64,000 bases of DNA. It comes from Meghimatium bilineatum. Its lineage: Eukaryota; Mollusca; Gastropoda; Stylommatophora; Philomycidae. The stretch spans positions 3,921,647-3,985,646 of the forward strand of contig CM067307.1 of NCBI GenBank assembly GCA_034231615.1, read 5' to 3'. The notes under the pieces were generated by a model, which saw nothing but the letters and a program-made list of their open reading frames with translations, was not told where the DNA came from and did not search any database. Within the stretch, counting starts at the first letter, position 1. Each line of letters begins with the position of its first letter. The translations under genes and the position numbers were made by a program. This document shows, piece after piece, positions 1 to 13,100 of this stretch.

Positions 1-27
1 TACCACTCATAGCACGTAACTCCATAG

Positions 28-371
28 GGTTCATTATGGGATAGTGTGTCTACATTCCACCTTTTAAATAGTATATGTACGTTCATACATCTCTTGTAAC
101 TCAGAGATTAAAAAACCGCAACTTCTGCTGCGATGAATAGTTCTACATGCTATGTACTGAGAGTCCCCTCCCCTCAGGGTCAGCCGTGCTGAGGGTGCTC
201 TCAGTGCATATCACGCAGAATGTTGGATGTGGTGGTTTATGGTCTTTATGCTGATCCAGGGGTCCATGGCTCATGCCCTTTGACCCAATGGTCTTTATCA
301 AAAAATCATTTTGTTAATAATGTATGGTTTTGTTCTGTTAAAAATGTGGACACATTATCTCATAAAATACC
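28..371. mobile_element. MITE-like DNA transposon with TIRs and 8-bp target duplication
   Basis: Both ends carry about 29-bp inverted repeats (start GGTTCATTATGGGATAG; the end reversed reads GGTATTTTATGAGATAA), with 23 of 29 positions matching. It is flanked by CTCCATAG on both sides (20-27 and 372-379). There is no transposase inside. The GG ends and 8-bp duplication would suit Merlin-like elements, but the superfamily is a guess. Confidence 0.75.
156..205. repeat. Internal hairpin in the MITE
   Basis: Nested inverted repeats: ACTGAGAG (156-163) pairs with CTCTCAGT (198-205), and CCCTCAG (171-177) pairs with CTGAGGG (189-195). Confidence 0.7.
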
Positions 372-599
372 CTCCATAGCTTCAAGTGATAATCCCCAGT
401 GATCTCTGCAAAAATCCTCTTTATAAACAAGATATCACAAGCGGGATTTAGCACATCTGGGATCAGCGATTGACAAGAATGTGGTGGCTAATGGGTTAAT
501 TTTTATAGCACTAATATTGGCAGTAGTGTTTGGTCTTGAGGATTTGTCAATCCATGAATCGTCAAAGCATAGACCTGAAGACAACACCTAAAAGACAAC

Positions 600-895
600 T
601 AGCACTATCTTGACAGGGCTTAGTCAAGATAGCAAGTTACTATCTTCCACATCAAGACAGGACACAAAAGACTACACAGCCGATTAAATAGACTAAGACT
701 GGTTCCATGACCTCTGTCCATGTGGGAAGGCAACACAGACTGTGAAAAATTTCCTGCACTAAATCAGTTAAGGGAGGAACACTGGCCCACAGAGTGAGAT
801 ACCCACAGAAAGATGTATGGCAGCACTGAGGAGCTTTTAAATACAGCAACATTTATTAAGAAAACTGGATTTTCCGTGTAGACATGTCAAACTGC
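600..895 (+). mobile_element. LINE 3'-end relic
   Basis: A diverged copy of the element at 2086-2545, sharing the segment on cysteine-containing C-terminal coding and the final AGAAAACTGGATTTTCCGTG-like end. Frames are broken. Confidence 0.6.
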
Positions 896-1046
896 GAACG
901 AGAAGAAGATAGAAGAAGATGAAGGCACAGAAAATATGCAAGAAGGATACATAGTTATTGGCCGGAAGTGTATAGATGTTTTTAGCAAACTTATGAGGAG
1001 CCACTCTTAACTTATCGTTTATTTGAATCTTCTATTTTATGTTTAG

Positions 1047-1189
1047 GTAATGGCATCACTGGACAGAGAAACTGTGTCAAGATACCAGCTGACCATACAA
1101 GTCAGAGACCAACATGAGCCACCAAGGACATGGGAAATATTTACAAATATTACACTGACAGATGTCAATGACAACAATCCAATTTTCCT
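1047..1189 (+). CDS. Cadherin exon a: end of an EC repeat with LDRE and DVNDNNP
   Basis: The acceptor is the AG at 1045-1046 and the donor is GTAATT at 1190. The frame opens with V-M-A-S-LDRE and closes with DVNDNNPIF, the calcium linker between EC repeats. It ends in phase 2, and the next exon supplies the single base needed. A CT-rich microsatellite starts just after the donor. Confidence 0.88.
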
Positions 1190-4100
1190 GTAATTATCTT
1201 ATATTTGTGCTACTTTTACTCTCTCTATCTATCTATATCTCTCTATCTATCTATATCTCTCTCTATCTCTTGCTCTCTATCTCTATTTATCTATATCTCT
1301 CTTTCTATCTATCTGTCTCTCTCTTCATCTCATCCTCTGATTCTTTCTCTTTTCCTTACTCTTTCAAAAGCTGTAAGTGAAAATTTAATACACATGGTGA
1401 TGAAGTTTTTGATAAAGGCCTTTTGGTTGAAACATCAAGTTGAGTATGTTTCCAGTGAATCATGAAATTTCATTACCCTCGGTATTGATTTTGTGCCTGT
1501 TACATCATAATTTATTTTCAGTTCCATCTATTATTGATTAAATAGCTGTAGAGAATTAGAGATTGCTGCACAGGATATGGCTGGTTAATAGCTGTAGAGA
1601 ATTGGAGATTGCTGCACAGGATATGGCTGGTTGGAGTTTTCTTCATAGTCTATACACTCATCAATAATAATGAAATAAATTTCTTCTTCAGACAAATGAG
1701 GTATATCAGCACTTGGACCTACTGTGTTGGGCCTGTTCTTTATGTATCTAAGAGTACACTAAAGGTGATGTGGTCATCATTGCATAGATTGCCTTGACGT
1801 ACCCAGATTTGTCCTGGTACCAATTTCATGAGGTTGAGGTGACCTAAAAGTAATTTATGGTCAAAAAAATGTCCTCTTCTGTATTTGTTCTCAAACTCCT
1901 CTTAGAAGGATGTAGCCCCTGCAGAAAGGAATGTATTCTGTCCATTTTTACACCTTGGCATGTGCCTTTCATTCAGACAAATCTGGCTTAAGTGTGGTTT
2001 TTGGGTCCCTCTGAACTATGATGGGACAGTTAACTTCATGCCAAACCTTAATTGCTTCCTATGATATGCATATGGTATTATTACATTGGATAGGACCCTT
2101 TCAACTGTGATATACCAGGAAGTGAAGAGGCAGATATGCTGGCAACAGATGGAGCAACACAGGAACAAAAAAGACCAAGAAATCACCGACCAGGAAAAAA
2201 AACCATCATCAAATTTATTAGGCCAGTTGACCACCGAAAAGACAACTATCACTATCTTGAAAGAACTAAGCCAATTATCATCTTTCACATCATAACAGGA
2301 CACAACCAACTAAACAGCCACTTAAATAGATTAAAAATAATTCCATCAGCTCTGTGTCTGTGTGGGCAGGTAGCACAGACTGCAGAACATGTCCTGCAAG
2401 ACTGCATTACATTAAGGGAGGAACAGTGGCCCACATAAAGCTGTATGGGAGCTCTGAGGAGCTTTAAAATACAGCAGAATTTATTAAGAAAACTAGACTT
2501 GCTGTGTAGACATGTTAAACAGCAATTGAGAAGAAGAAGATGACATGCGTAGCAGGCCTATTAATATTCTCTCTAACCATTTTTGGGTTCCGGCATCCCC
2601 TAGCAAATATATTTCTAGTTCAGCCGCAATCAAATTCTGTTCTATTAGGATAGAAGGCCAGTGCACATACCAGTTGACTTGAATATTGATAATATTAGTA
2701 GAAAATTTCTTAGAGTAGACCATTACTCAATAGCAGACCATTTCTCAACAGTAGATCATTTCTCAACAGTAGACCATTTCTCAACAGTAGACCATTTCTC
2801 AACAGTAGACCATTTCTCAATAATAAATCATTTCTCAGTAGATTAAAAGGAAAAAAGTAATTGAGGACTGACTTCATTGTACTTGGGTTGCTCCCATATG
2901 TACTCTAATGAAGCAGTATGCTGCCTGCCAAGGGTACCACTCATAGCACATAACACAGTAACTTTCAAGTAACCCCCCCCCTTTTCTCCCTATAGATCAC
3001 TTAATAAATACATCATGAGCAGGATTGAAACCAACATCCTCTTGAGTATAAAGCAGATGGCTTAACCACTACTCCAACGAGATCATCTTGAGATTAAAGG
3101 GATACCAGTCCAATTTATATCACTTTATTACTCATAACCATATAGTTATCTTTTCTTTATGTTTGAATCCAGACCTCATTTCTACAATACTGAAGCTTCC
3201 TACAATGGTGAGTGCAACAATGTCATCACCATGACAACCGCCACAGATGCAGACATAGGAAGAAATGCAGAGTTAACATATAATCTTCTGACTGAAGCAT
3301 ATTCTTACTTGTTTGATGTGGCCCCTATCTCAGGTATGTCAACATGTGTGATAAACATATCTTGTAGGCCAATAGTGACACTCATTTATGATGACACCAA
3401 CATTAGCAACCAGCTTCTTCATTCTAGACATAGAGAAGATATAATCTTCTTCTTCAGTGTTCATTCTCAAACTCCCACTGGATATCTCTTGTAGCAGGAC
3501 CATGGTCCTATTAGATTTCCAGAAGGATGTAATCCAGAGAATGAAAATGCGTTGTGTCTCTGTTTTATTTGCGCCATTGGCCTGACACATCCGTCTTCAG
3601 CGGAGGAAGATAAAATCACTCTCACTAGATGAGAAACAGTATGGACAAGCAATTAGTGAGAGTGATTATATCTTCTCTATGTCTAGAATGTATGTATCTC
3701 CTCTCGCCACATCTTTATCATGATGTCTCTTCTCTCATTACATCTTCTCATCTCGTATCTTGTCTTGCCACATCTCTGCCATGATGTCTCTGATATTAAA
3801 ATAAATTTTCAGGTGAAATCAGGTTGCAAAGCACAGCTGCACCAAGTGCCAGCTATAAAATAGAGATTCAAGCTAAAGATGCTGGTGAACCTTCCAGAAT
3901 GTCTTTGAAGCCTGCTAGAATGCGAGTGGACACTTTCATTCCCAGTAATGTAGTCGTCACACTCAGACTTGGAATTAGTAGGTCAGTCAAACATGAATCA
4001 TACATTTATTTGTTCCACGATTGTAACTGTCAATTGTAAGAAATTTTTATTGTAAAACTTGCAAAATAAATTCTAGTAATAAGAATTATTAACACTTTTT

Positions 4101-7100
4101 CTTACCAACAATCCAGAGTGTACTTCTCCAATTGTCAAAGGTATTTGCACATTTTAGCAAAAATGACAATGATGTCTAAAACAATTTGTTACAAAATATA
4201 AATCACATCAGAGCTTTGGTCGAAGTGTCATAATGCACATTTCTCTGTGTCAAAAGATTTTCTTCAATGTATGATAGAAGGATGAAAAAAACAAGGAGGA
4301 AAGAAGAAGACATGGCTTAATATGGAAGAAGATATGCTTAAAGTTGCTAAACAAGATCTGGTACTGTAAAGCCTCTAATATTTTTACATGATGATGATGA
4401 TATTATACCACACTTAAGTTTACTGAATTGAATAAACTGACATTTTCTATCTGATTGCAGAAACACCTTCTATACTCAATATGAAACATTCCTCTCTGAT
4501 CTGGAGCAGATAGTTCACACCAAATATCCATTAGCTGTTCTACGTCTGTGGTGTATTGAAGAGTACGAAGGTGTAGCTTTGACCCCTGTAAATAATAACC
4601 GAAGACTGCTGGCCGACATGTAAGATGATACTTTTCAAATGTAATAAGCTAGCTTTCTTTTCAGATTGTAAATACGACAATCGATAATAAGCTAGCTTTC
4701 TTTTCAGATTGTAAATACGACAATCGATAATAAGCTAGCTTTCTTTTCAGATTGTAAATACGACAATCGATAATAAGCTAGCTTTCTTTTCAGATTGTAA
4801 ATACGACAATCGATAATAAGCTAGCTTTCTTTTCAGATTGTAAATACGACAATCGATAATAAGCTAGCTTTCTTTTCAGATTGTAAATACGACAATCGAT
4901 AATAAGCTAGCTTTCTTTTCAGATTGTAAATACGACAATCGATAATAAGTGAGACTGCTGTAAAACTGTATAACAATACGTACTTACGTAAAACACAAGG
5001 TAAAACTGTATAACAATACGTACTTACGTAAAACACAAGGTAAAACTGTATAACAATACGTACTTACGTAAAACACAAGGTAAAACTGTATAACAATACG
5101 TACTTACGTAAAACACAAGGTAAAACTGTATAACAATACGTACTTACGTAAAACACAAGGTAAAACTGTATAACAATACGTACTTACGTAAAACACAAGG
5201 TAAAACTGTATAACAATCCGTACTTACGTAAAACACAAGGTAAAACTGTATAACAATCCGTACTTACGTAAAACACAAGGTAAAACTGTATAACAATCCG
5301 TACTTACGTAAAACACAAGGTAAAACTGTATAACAATACGTACTTACGTAAAACACAAGGTAAAACTGTATAACAATCCGTACTTACGTAAAACACAAGG
5401 TAAAACTGTATAACAATACGTACTTACGTAAAGCACAAGGTAAAACTGTATAACAATCTGTACTTACGTAAAACACAAGGTAAAACTGTATAACAATACG
5501 TACTTACGTAAAACACAAGGTAAAACTGTATAACAATCCGTACTTACGTAAAACACAAGGTAAAACTGTATAACAATACGTACTTACGTAAAACACAAGG
5601 TCGATCAGCTTTATAATGAACTCACGGACTATCATACTATAGGGGTATTGCTACCAAAAATTAGAAATAACAGTAGACAAGAGATTTTCAATGTTTCACC
5701 CTCTTATTTCAAGAAAATACAAGATGAACAATTAAAAAACAATGAAAATAATGGCAATATCACAAAAGCATTTGCTGGCAGACATTTAACAGCAGAGACA
5801 TCTAAGGTAACTATGACGTATGCATACACAAGTATTGTCATAGAGATGCACATTAAGAAAATATAAGGTTAATGAGAATGGAATAATATAACAATACCTG
5901 AAAACAACATGAATGACAATAAAATAAACACCTCCATTCACCAAAATCTAAGTAAATGAATGATCTGTATTAAGACCAAATTGCTTAAGTGTACCAAACT
6001 GAATTACAGTTACTTTTTATACTGTTTGCTTACTGTTTGTTTTGTATTTTCTTGAAAAGGACCTAAAGGTTCAATGTTGACAATATCTTGTATGCTGTTA
6101 TTTGTACATTTTCATACCAATATACTATCACATAAAGAATCAAATAAACCTGTTTCAGGATAGTGGGTGATTTTACGATTGTGCTTATTAAAACACAGAT
6201 CAACTGACCATAGCATGTACCACAGATCAACTGACCATAGCATGTACCACAGATCAACTGACCATAGCATGTACCACAGATCAACCGACCATAGCATGTA
6301 CCACAGATTAACCGACTATAGCATGTACCACAGATCAACTGACCATAGCATGTACCACAGATCAACCGACTATAGCATGTACCACAGATCAACTGACCAT
6401 AGCATGTACCATAGATGGAAATACCTGGGACACATTCTTAGACTAGATTAAAACAAACTGAACCAGCAGGCCCTTATGTGGACACCTGAGGGGAAAAGAA
6501 GAAGAGGAAAACCCAAAATTACCCTAAAAAAGCACCATACTTAAAGAAGAAATAATAGGTTGCAAGACCATACAAGATCTAAAAGTACAGGCAGTGACCG
6601 CAAAACATGGAGAATAAAAACCTCTGCCCTATGTGCCGCCTGTGGCATGAAAGGAACAAACTAAACTAATATCCTATAGGTCATTGTAAAGATACTTAAC
6701 CTTGTATTTTATGTAAGTTATCATTAGGTGCTATGGTATAGGCGATCATGGCTCTCCACAGCTCATTATGTATCAAAATCGTTATTGTTTCCCTGACGTG
6801 CCAGGTTGTCAAACTGTAATATTTTCTCACATTGTCACCCTCTGTCTCTGTTGCCTTCAATCTTGCCTGTTGTGACTATGTTCTTCAAACCTCGCTGTCT
6901 CATGAAGTGGCCAAAAAATTTTAATGTTTTTTTTTCTTATATTGATTAAGGCCTGTTTCACATTTGACTCTTTCAACACTTCAACATTAGTTTTTATGTA
7001 AGTACTGTCAGATTATATGCCATTTTTGAATTGACAACAAGTTATTGTAAATCTCTAACTGTCCCTTTTTGTGAATGAATCGAATAGAGCAGTAAAACTG

Positions 7101-10100
7101 TTAGTTAATTATTTTTGGGACAGAGATCATGATGGCTCAAATGGCAATGGTAATTTCTTTCCATGTTGAGCTCAACGTTACAAGTCGATGTAATTTTTGT
7201 GTATTGTATTTGTCCAATATTGAACTTTCTCTGTTAATTGCTCTGTGTAAAGGTTCTTTTGGGCAACTTACTTGTCTTTTGCCCACTGCTTCTATGTGAA
7301 GGTTTGTTTATGATTCTTCTTCTTTGTTTATTCTCAAACTCCTGCAGATTAGCAAGATGTAGTCCGGAGAATAAATCTTCATCTTATAAATCCTGACACA
7401 CATTCGTGGTGTGTTTTTTCCCTCAGTCAGTTGCTTGTTATAAAATATATTTTATGTTCAATATTCTCTGAAAGCAATTGTTTCCAATGTGGTTAATTTG
7501 GTGTCTATTGCTTGTGGGGATTTCTCACTTTCGTATGTCAATACAGGTAGTGTGCGCACATTGAACAATCAAAATTTTGTAGGTTTGTTAAATTCTTGTG
7601 AGCATCATATATTTGAAAATTGTGTACCACATTTCTCTTAACCTACTATTCTTTCTAGTACTTCACTCTTAGTAGTAGTTCAAGATACTTCACTTCAATA
7701 ATAGTAGTAGTAATAGTAGTAATAATAATCATATTTCTGACTTTGAGGAGAGTCATCCAACTTTGAGGTGAGTTCCGGGAGTTCTGATTTGGAACCCACC
7801 GAGTGATCGATATCATTGACATAAAGAAAGTTACAAAGTAGTCTACCACCAGTATTTATTGATGTCTGGTGATCTTCTAATGCCTGCTGCCTTATTATAT
7901 TCACGATACATATTGAAAAGTACCGGGGAAATTATGACAGTCTTGAGAAAGATCTAATGGTTTGAAACATGGAAAATTTCTTGTGTGTTGTCATTTGTCT
8001 GTTTTCTTGTGTGTTGTCATTTGTCTGTTTTCTTGTGTGTTGTCATTTGTATGTTTTTGTGTGTTGTCATTTGTATGTTTTTGTGTGTTGTCATTTGTAT
8101 GTTTTTGTGTGTTGTCATTTGTCTGTTTTTGTGTGTTGTCATTTGTATGTTTTTGTGTGTTGTCATTTGTATGTTTTTGTGTGTTGTCATTTTTATGTTT
8201 TCTTGTGTGTTGTCATTTGTCTGTTTTCTTGTGCGTTGTCATTTGTCTGTTTTCTTGTGCGTTGTCATTTTTATGTTTTCTTGTGTGTTGTCATTTGTCT
8301 GTTTTCTTGTGTGTTGTCATTTGTCTGTTTTTGTGTGTTGTCATTTGTATGATTTCTTGTGTGTTGTCATTTGTCTGTTTTCTTGTGTGTTGTCATTTGT
8401 CTGTTTTTGTGTGTTGTCATTTGTATGATTTCTTGTGTGTTGTCATTTGTCTGTTTTCTTGTGTGTTGTCATTTGTATGATTTCTTGTGTGTTGTCATTT
8501 GTATGTTTTTGTGTGTTGTCATTTGTATGTTTTTGTGTGTTGTCATTTGTATGTTTTCTTGTGTGTTGTCATTTGTATGATTTCTTGTGTGTTGTCATTT
8601 GTCTGTTTTTGTGTGTTGTCATTTGTATGTTTTTGTGTGTTGTCATTTGTATGTTTTTGTGTGTTGTCATTTGTATGTTTTCTTGTGTGTTGTCATTTGT
8701 ATGATTTCTTGTGTGTTGTCATTTGTCTGTTTTTGTGTGTTGTCATTTGTCTGTTTTCTTGTGTGTTGTCATTTGTCTGTTTTCTTGTGTATTGTCATTT
8801 GTATGTTTTTGTGTGTTGTAATTTGTATGTTTCCTTGTGTGTTGTCATTTGTATGATTTCTTGTGTGTTGTCATTTGTATGTTTTTGTGTGTTGTCATTT
8901 GTCTGTTTTCTTGTGTGTTGTCATTTGTATGATTTCTTGTGTGTTGTCATTTGTATGTTTTTGTGTGTTGTCATTTGTATGTTTTTGTGTGTTGTCATTT
9001 GTATGTTTTTGTGTGTTGTCATTTGTATGTTTTCTTGTGTGTTGTCATTTGTATGATTTCTTGTGTGTTGTCATTTGTCTGTTTTTGTGTGTTGTCATTT
9101 GTATGTTTTTGTGTGTTGTCATTTGTATGTTTTTGTGTGTTGTCATTTGTCTGTTTTTGTGTGTTGTCATTTGTCTGTTTTCTTGTGTGTTGTCATTTGT
9201 CTGTTTTCTTGTGTATTGTCATTTGTATGTTTTTGTGTGTTGTAATTTGTATGTTTTCTTGTGTGTTGTCATTTGTATGATTTCTTGTGTGTTGTCATTT
9301 GTATGTTTTTGTGTGTTGTCATTTGTATGTTTTCTTGTGTGTTGTCATTTGTATGTTTTCTTGTGTGTTGTCATTTGTATGTTTTTGTGTGTTGTCATTT
9401 GTCTGTTTTCTTGTGTGTTGTCATTTGTCTGTTTTTGTGTGTTGTCATTTTTATGTTTTCTTGTGTGTTGTCATTTTTATGTTTTCTTGTGTGTTGTCAT
9501 TTGTATGTTTTTGTGTGTTGTCATTTGTCTTTTTTCTTGTGTGTTGTCATTTGTCTGTTTTCTTGTGTGTTGTCATTTGTATGTTTTTGTGTGTTGTCAT
9601 TTGTATGTTTTCTTGTGTGTTGTCATTTCTATGATTTCTTGTGTGTTGTCATTTGTATGTTTTTGTGTGTTGTCATTTGTATGTTTTCTTGTGTGTTGTC
9701 ATTTGTATGTTTTTGTGTGTTGTCATTTGTATGTTTTTGTGTGTTGTCATTTGTATGTTTTCTTGTGTGTTGTCATTTGTCTGTTTTCTTGTGTGTTGTC
9801 ATTTGTATGTTTTTGTGTGTTGTCATTTGTATGTTTTTGTGTGTTGTCATTTGTATGTTTTCTTGTGTGTTGTCATTTGTATGTTTTTGTGTGTTGTCAT
9901 TTGTATGTTTTTGTGTGTTGTCATTTGTATGTTTTCTTGTGTGTTGTCATTTGTATGTTTTTGTGTGTACACCTCATAACCCTTTAGTCTTAGTAATAGT
10001 CCATCTGTTGTGTTCAAGTGAAACATCAAAAACCTGTGTTCTACGTAAGTACTTTTGGGGAAAGTATGCAACACTGACACACTCCTATATCCATCCTGGA

Positions 10101-13100
10101 AAGTTTGCCAATGTCATTATTGATGAAAACAGCACTGCTTGCTTCATTATACAGCATTTCAATAACTTAACCAAGTGATTACCCTCCAAAGATAAAATCA
10201 CAAAAACTAAATTCTGTTATAGATGAATGTTTAATAAAATGTTGTGAACTCCTATAACTGCTTAGACATTAAATAGTTAAACTCCACAACAACATTTAGA
10301 AGATAGTGATAACTTACACAACAACTTTTAGAGAAGATAGTGATAACTTACACAACAACATTTAGAAGATAGTGATAACTTACACAACAACATTTAGAAG
10401 ATAGTGATAACTTACACAACAACTTTTAGAGAAGATAGTGATAACTTACACAACAACATTTAGAAGATAGTGATAACTTACACAACAACATTTAGAGAAG
10501 ATAGTGATAACTTACACAACAACATTTAGAGAAGATAGTGATAACTTACACAACATCATTTAGAGAAGATAGTGATAACTTACACATTTTCTGTTATTTA
10601 TATAATGACCTTTATCACAGATCTAATCCCCTATAATATTTCTATATGCCATAACTAAAGCATGATGCTTTATTACCAGCATGAGAGAACAAACACAATT
10701 ATGTAGGCCCCCTATTTGTTGTTCTGTCTTTTCCCGGCAGCAGGTTTTCTGTGCTTCTATCAACTCTATGCCATGAATAATTTTAAACTAAGTTATATGG
10801 ATTATTAAAATCTATGGTCTATCAGAAATCATGTTTTTGTGTATATCAGGCCAGCAGATGTTCACATTTATGGACTCAGAGACAACTCAACTGACAGTGA
10901 AGACAATTTCTTTAAGGTCAAGGACTTCCTACTGCAAGATGAACTTCTGAGTGTTGTTGGTGGTAATCAAGAGGGAGATCCCAATAATAATTTGCAAGGT
11001 TTGAATATTGATATGATTTAACTTGTTTGGAAGTTGATGAACTTAAAAGAATTGATAATTTCTCATATTTTGTGTGTAGGCCTATATAGTAACAGAGATA
11101 TAAGAATTATAACAGATAATATCTACAAATTTTATACCAATGCCCTGCTTGCTACCAATGTCAAACATGGTCTTTAAAAGTCTCACAGTACAGTAAAATC
11201 ATTACATTTGAATGAACTAGGTAAATAAGAAATGAAGAAATTAGGAAAATAGTAAGTATAATATCATGTATTGAGGATCACAAAAGACAGCAAGTAAAAT
11301 GGTTCGGTCACTTTCTGAGAATAAACCCAAACCAAATACCAATAATGGCATATAACAAAAGAATATATGGATATAGAGCTAAAAGTAGTTCAAGAAAATG
11401 ATTGATAGGAAACCTTGATAAGATCTAGATAACCTTGAAAAAATATGAATTCAACACAACCTAGATCTGGCCTTGGAACAACAACAGAGGCTCCCACCCT
11501 TACACGTAACGGCAGGTGTGAATACGATCAACCATCATTCACCTGGGGAAATATGATAGTGACAATAGTAACAGATGGTAGCAGGTAGGACAATTGTTAT
11601 TAAAGGGCCTCATAGTCCAGTATTACTCTGATCCATAACTGTCAACCAGTAGAAACTAAAACCTATACAAGAACTTAAAAAAAAACCTTGCACAATCAAG
11701 AAAAAGGTTATGCTCCCACAGTGGGGGAGGAGAGAGGGTTTATTTTAAAAAAAGTTCTTCCAAACAAAAAATCAGTTGGAGAGGGGGGGGGGAGTGTTTT
11801 CCGACCTCTGGCTAACGACTAAGTCAGTTACTACAATTAATAGTAGCCTACTCAAATGCATGTTCTGCTTTGCTAAAAGGGGGAGGTGGTTGACATCCCT
11901 TTCCTATCTGCAGCCTTGTCAGGGCATATAGTTAATCGTAGACATTTAAAAAAAAAATTTATTACATTTTTGTCGGTACTCCATCTTGTCTTTGGAAGAT
12001 TTATGGCTGTTTTAGCACCACTTGCTTGTCACTCAGTGTAAATATCAAGATATTTATTTGACCCCCCCCCCCCATTCCATTTACAAAAAGGGTTTGAATT
12101 ACATCAAGCATCACCATCTCCTTTGCCTTTAGCAGAAGTTTTTGTTACACACTGCCAATAAATACAGAAATCTGATTTAGGCTCTAAAATAGTAATATAC
12201 TTATAGGATAATATATATTTTATCACAGATCTAATCCCCTATAATATTTCTATATGCCATAACTAAAGCATGATGCTCTATTTGTTGTTCTGTCTTTTCC
12301 CGGCAGCAGGTTTTCTGTGCTTCTATCAACTCTATTCCATGAATAATTTTAAACTAAGTTATATGGATTATTAAAGTTATACACCTAAAGATCATATTTA
12401 GGCTATACATATTATATTATTTAACTTTAGGCCTACACTGCCCGGGGGCAAACAAAAACTTACACTATAAATGATGTATATACACAGAAAATTAGAGGCA
12501 ATAGAGATGTGGTTCTATAGAAGAATGCTGAGAGTACCATGGACTGCCAGAAAAACTAATGTAGAGGTGTTGAAAGAGTCAAATGCGAAACAGACCTTAA
12601 TCAATAATGTAAGAAAAAGAAAATCTTCTTTTTTTGGCCACTTCATGAGACAGGCAGGTTTAGAGAATATAGTCACAACAGGCAAAATTGAAGGCAACAG
12701 AGACAGAGGATGACAATGTGAGAAAATATTAGACAGTTTGACAACCTGGCACGGCAGGGAAACAACAAACAATCTTGATACATAGGCCCCTAATACTGTG
12801 GACAGAGAGCTGTGAAGAGCAATGACCGCCAGCTGGCATGGCACCTGATGATGATGATATACACAGAGATATGTGTTGTTCTGCTGTCAATGCACGTGGA
12901 CAAATATAATTCCTAAGTTCGGTATAAAGACAACTTGACAATCACAGGGAATAATGAAATAAGTGGTAATGCGATTAAAGGCAGTGTTGCCACTAAAATA
13001 TATAAATACTGTAAAAATCAGTGTTGCCACTAACAATAAATAAAAATTGTAGAAAATCAGGATCCCATCTAAATTGACTAAAACAAACCCAAAACATACA

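Larger units (their letters stand above)
1..460 (-). mobile_element. tRNA-derived SINE (family A), copy split by a MITE
   Basis: Bases 1-27 and 372-460 together match the body of the SINE at 31500-31760 (minus strand). The match continues without gap once 28-371 is removed. The tRNA-like head is degraded in this copy. Confidence 0.7.

Noticed and set aside
7962..10178. Very long cysteine/valine/leucine-rich open frames in three overlapping frames
   Set aside because: They are the 24/26-bp minisatellite lacking stop codons. No codon bias, start context or non-repeat domain; only the extreme right end is a probable cadherin exon.
5807..10849. Direct splice from the donor at about 5819 to the exon at 10850
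   Set aside because: Phase would fit, but the exon at 10065-10174 with the donor at 5807 fits phase at both ends and looks coding. Kept only as an alternative.
10611..12375. LTRs of a retrotransposon
   Set aside because: The direct repeats flank a host exon, have no TG...CA ends, no primer-binding site and no gag or pol between them.
12471..12713. Host gene encoding EMWFYRRMLRVPW
   Set aside because: The same sequence recurs in at least five places with broken frames and (GAT)n tails: a LINE C-terminus.
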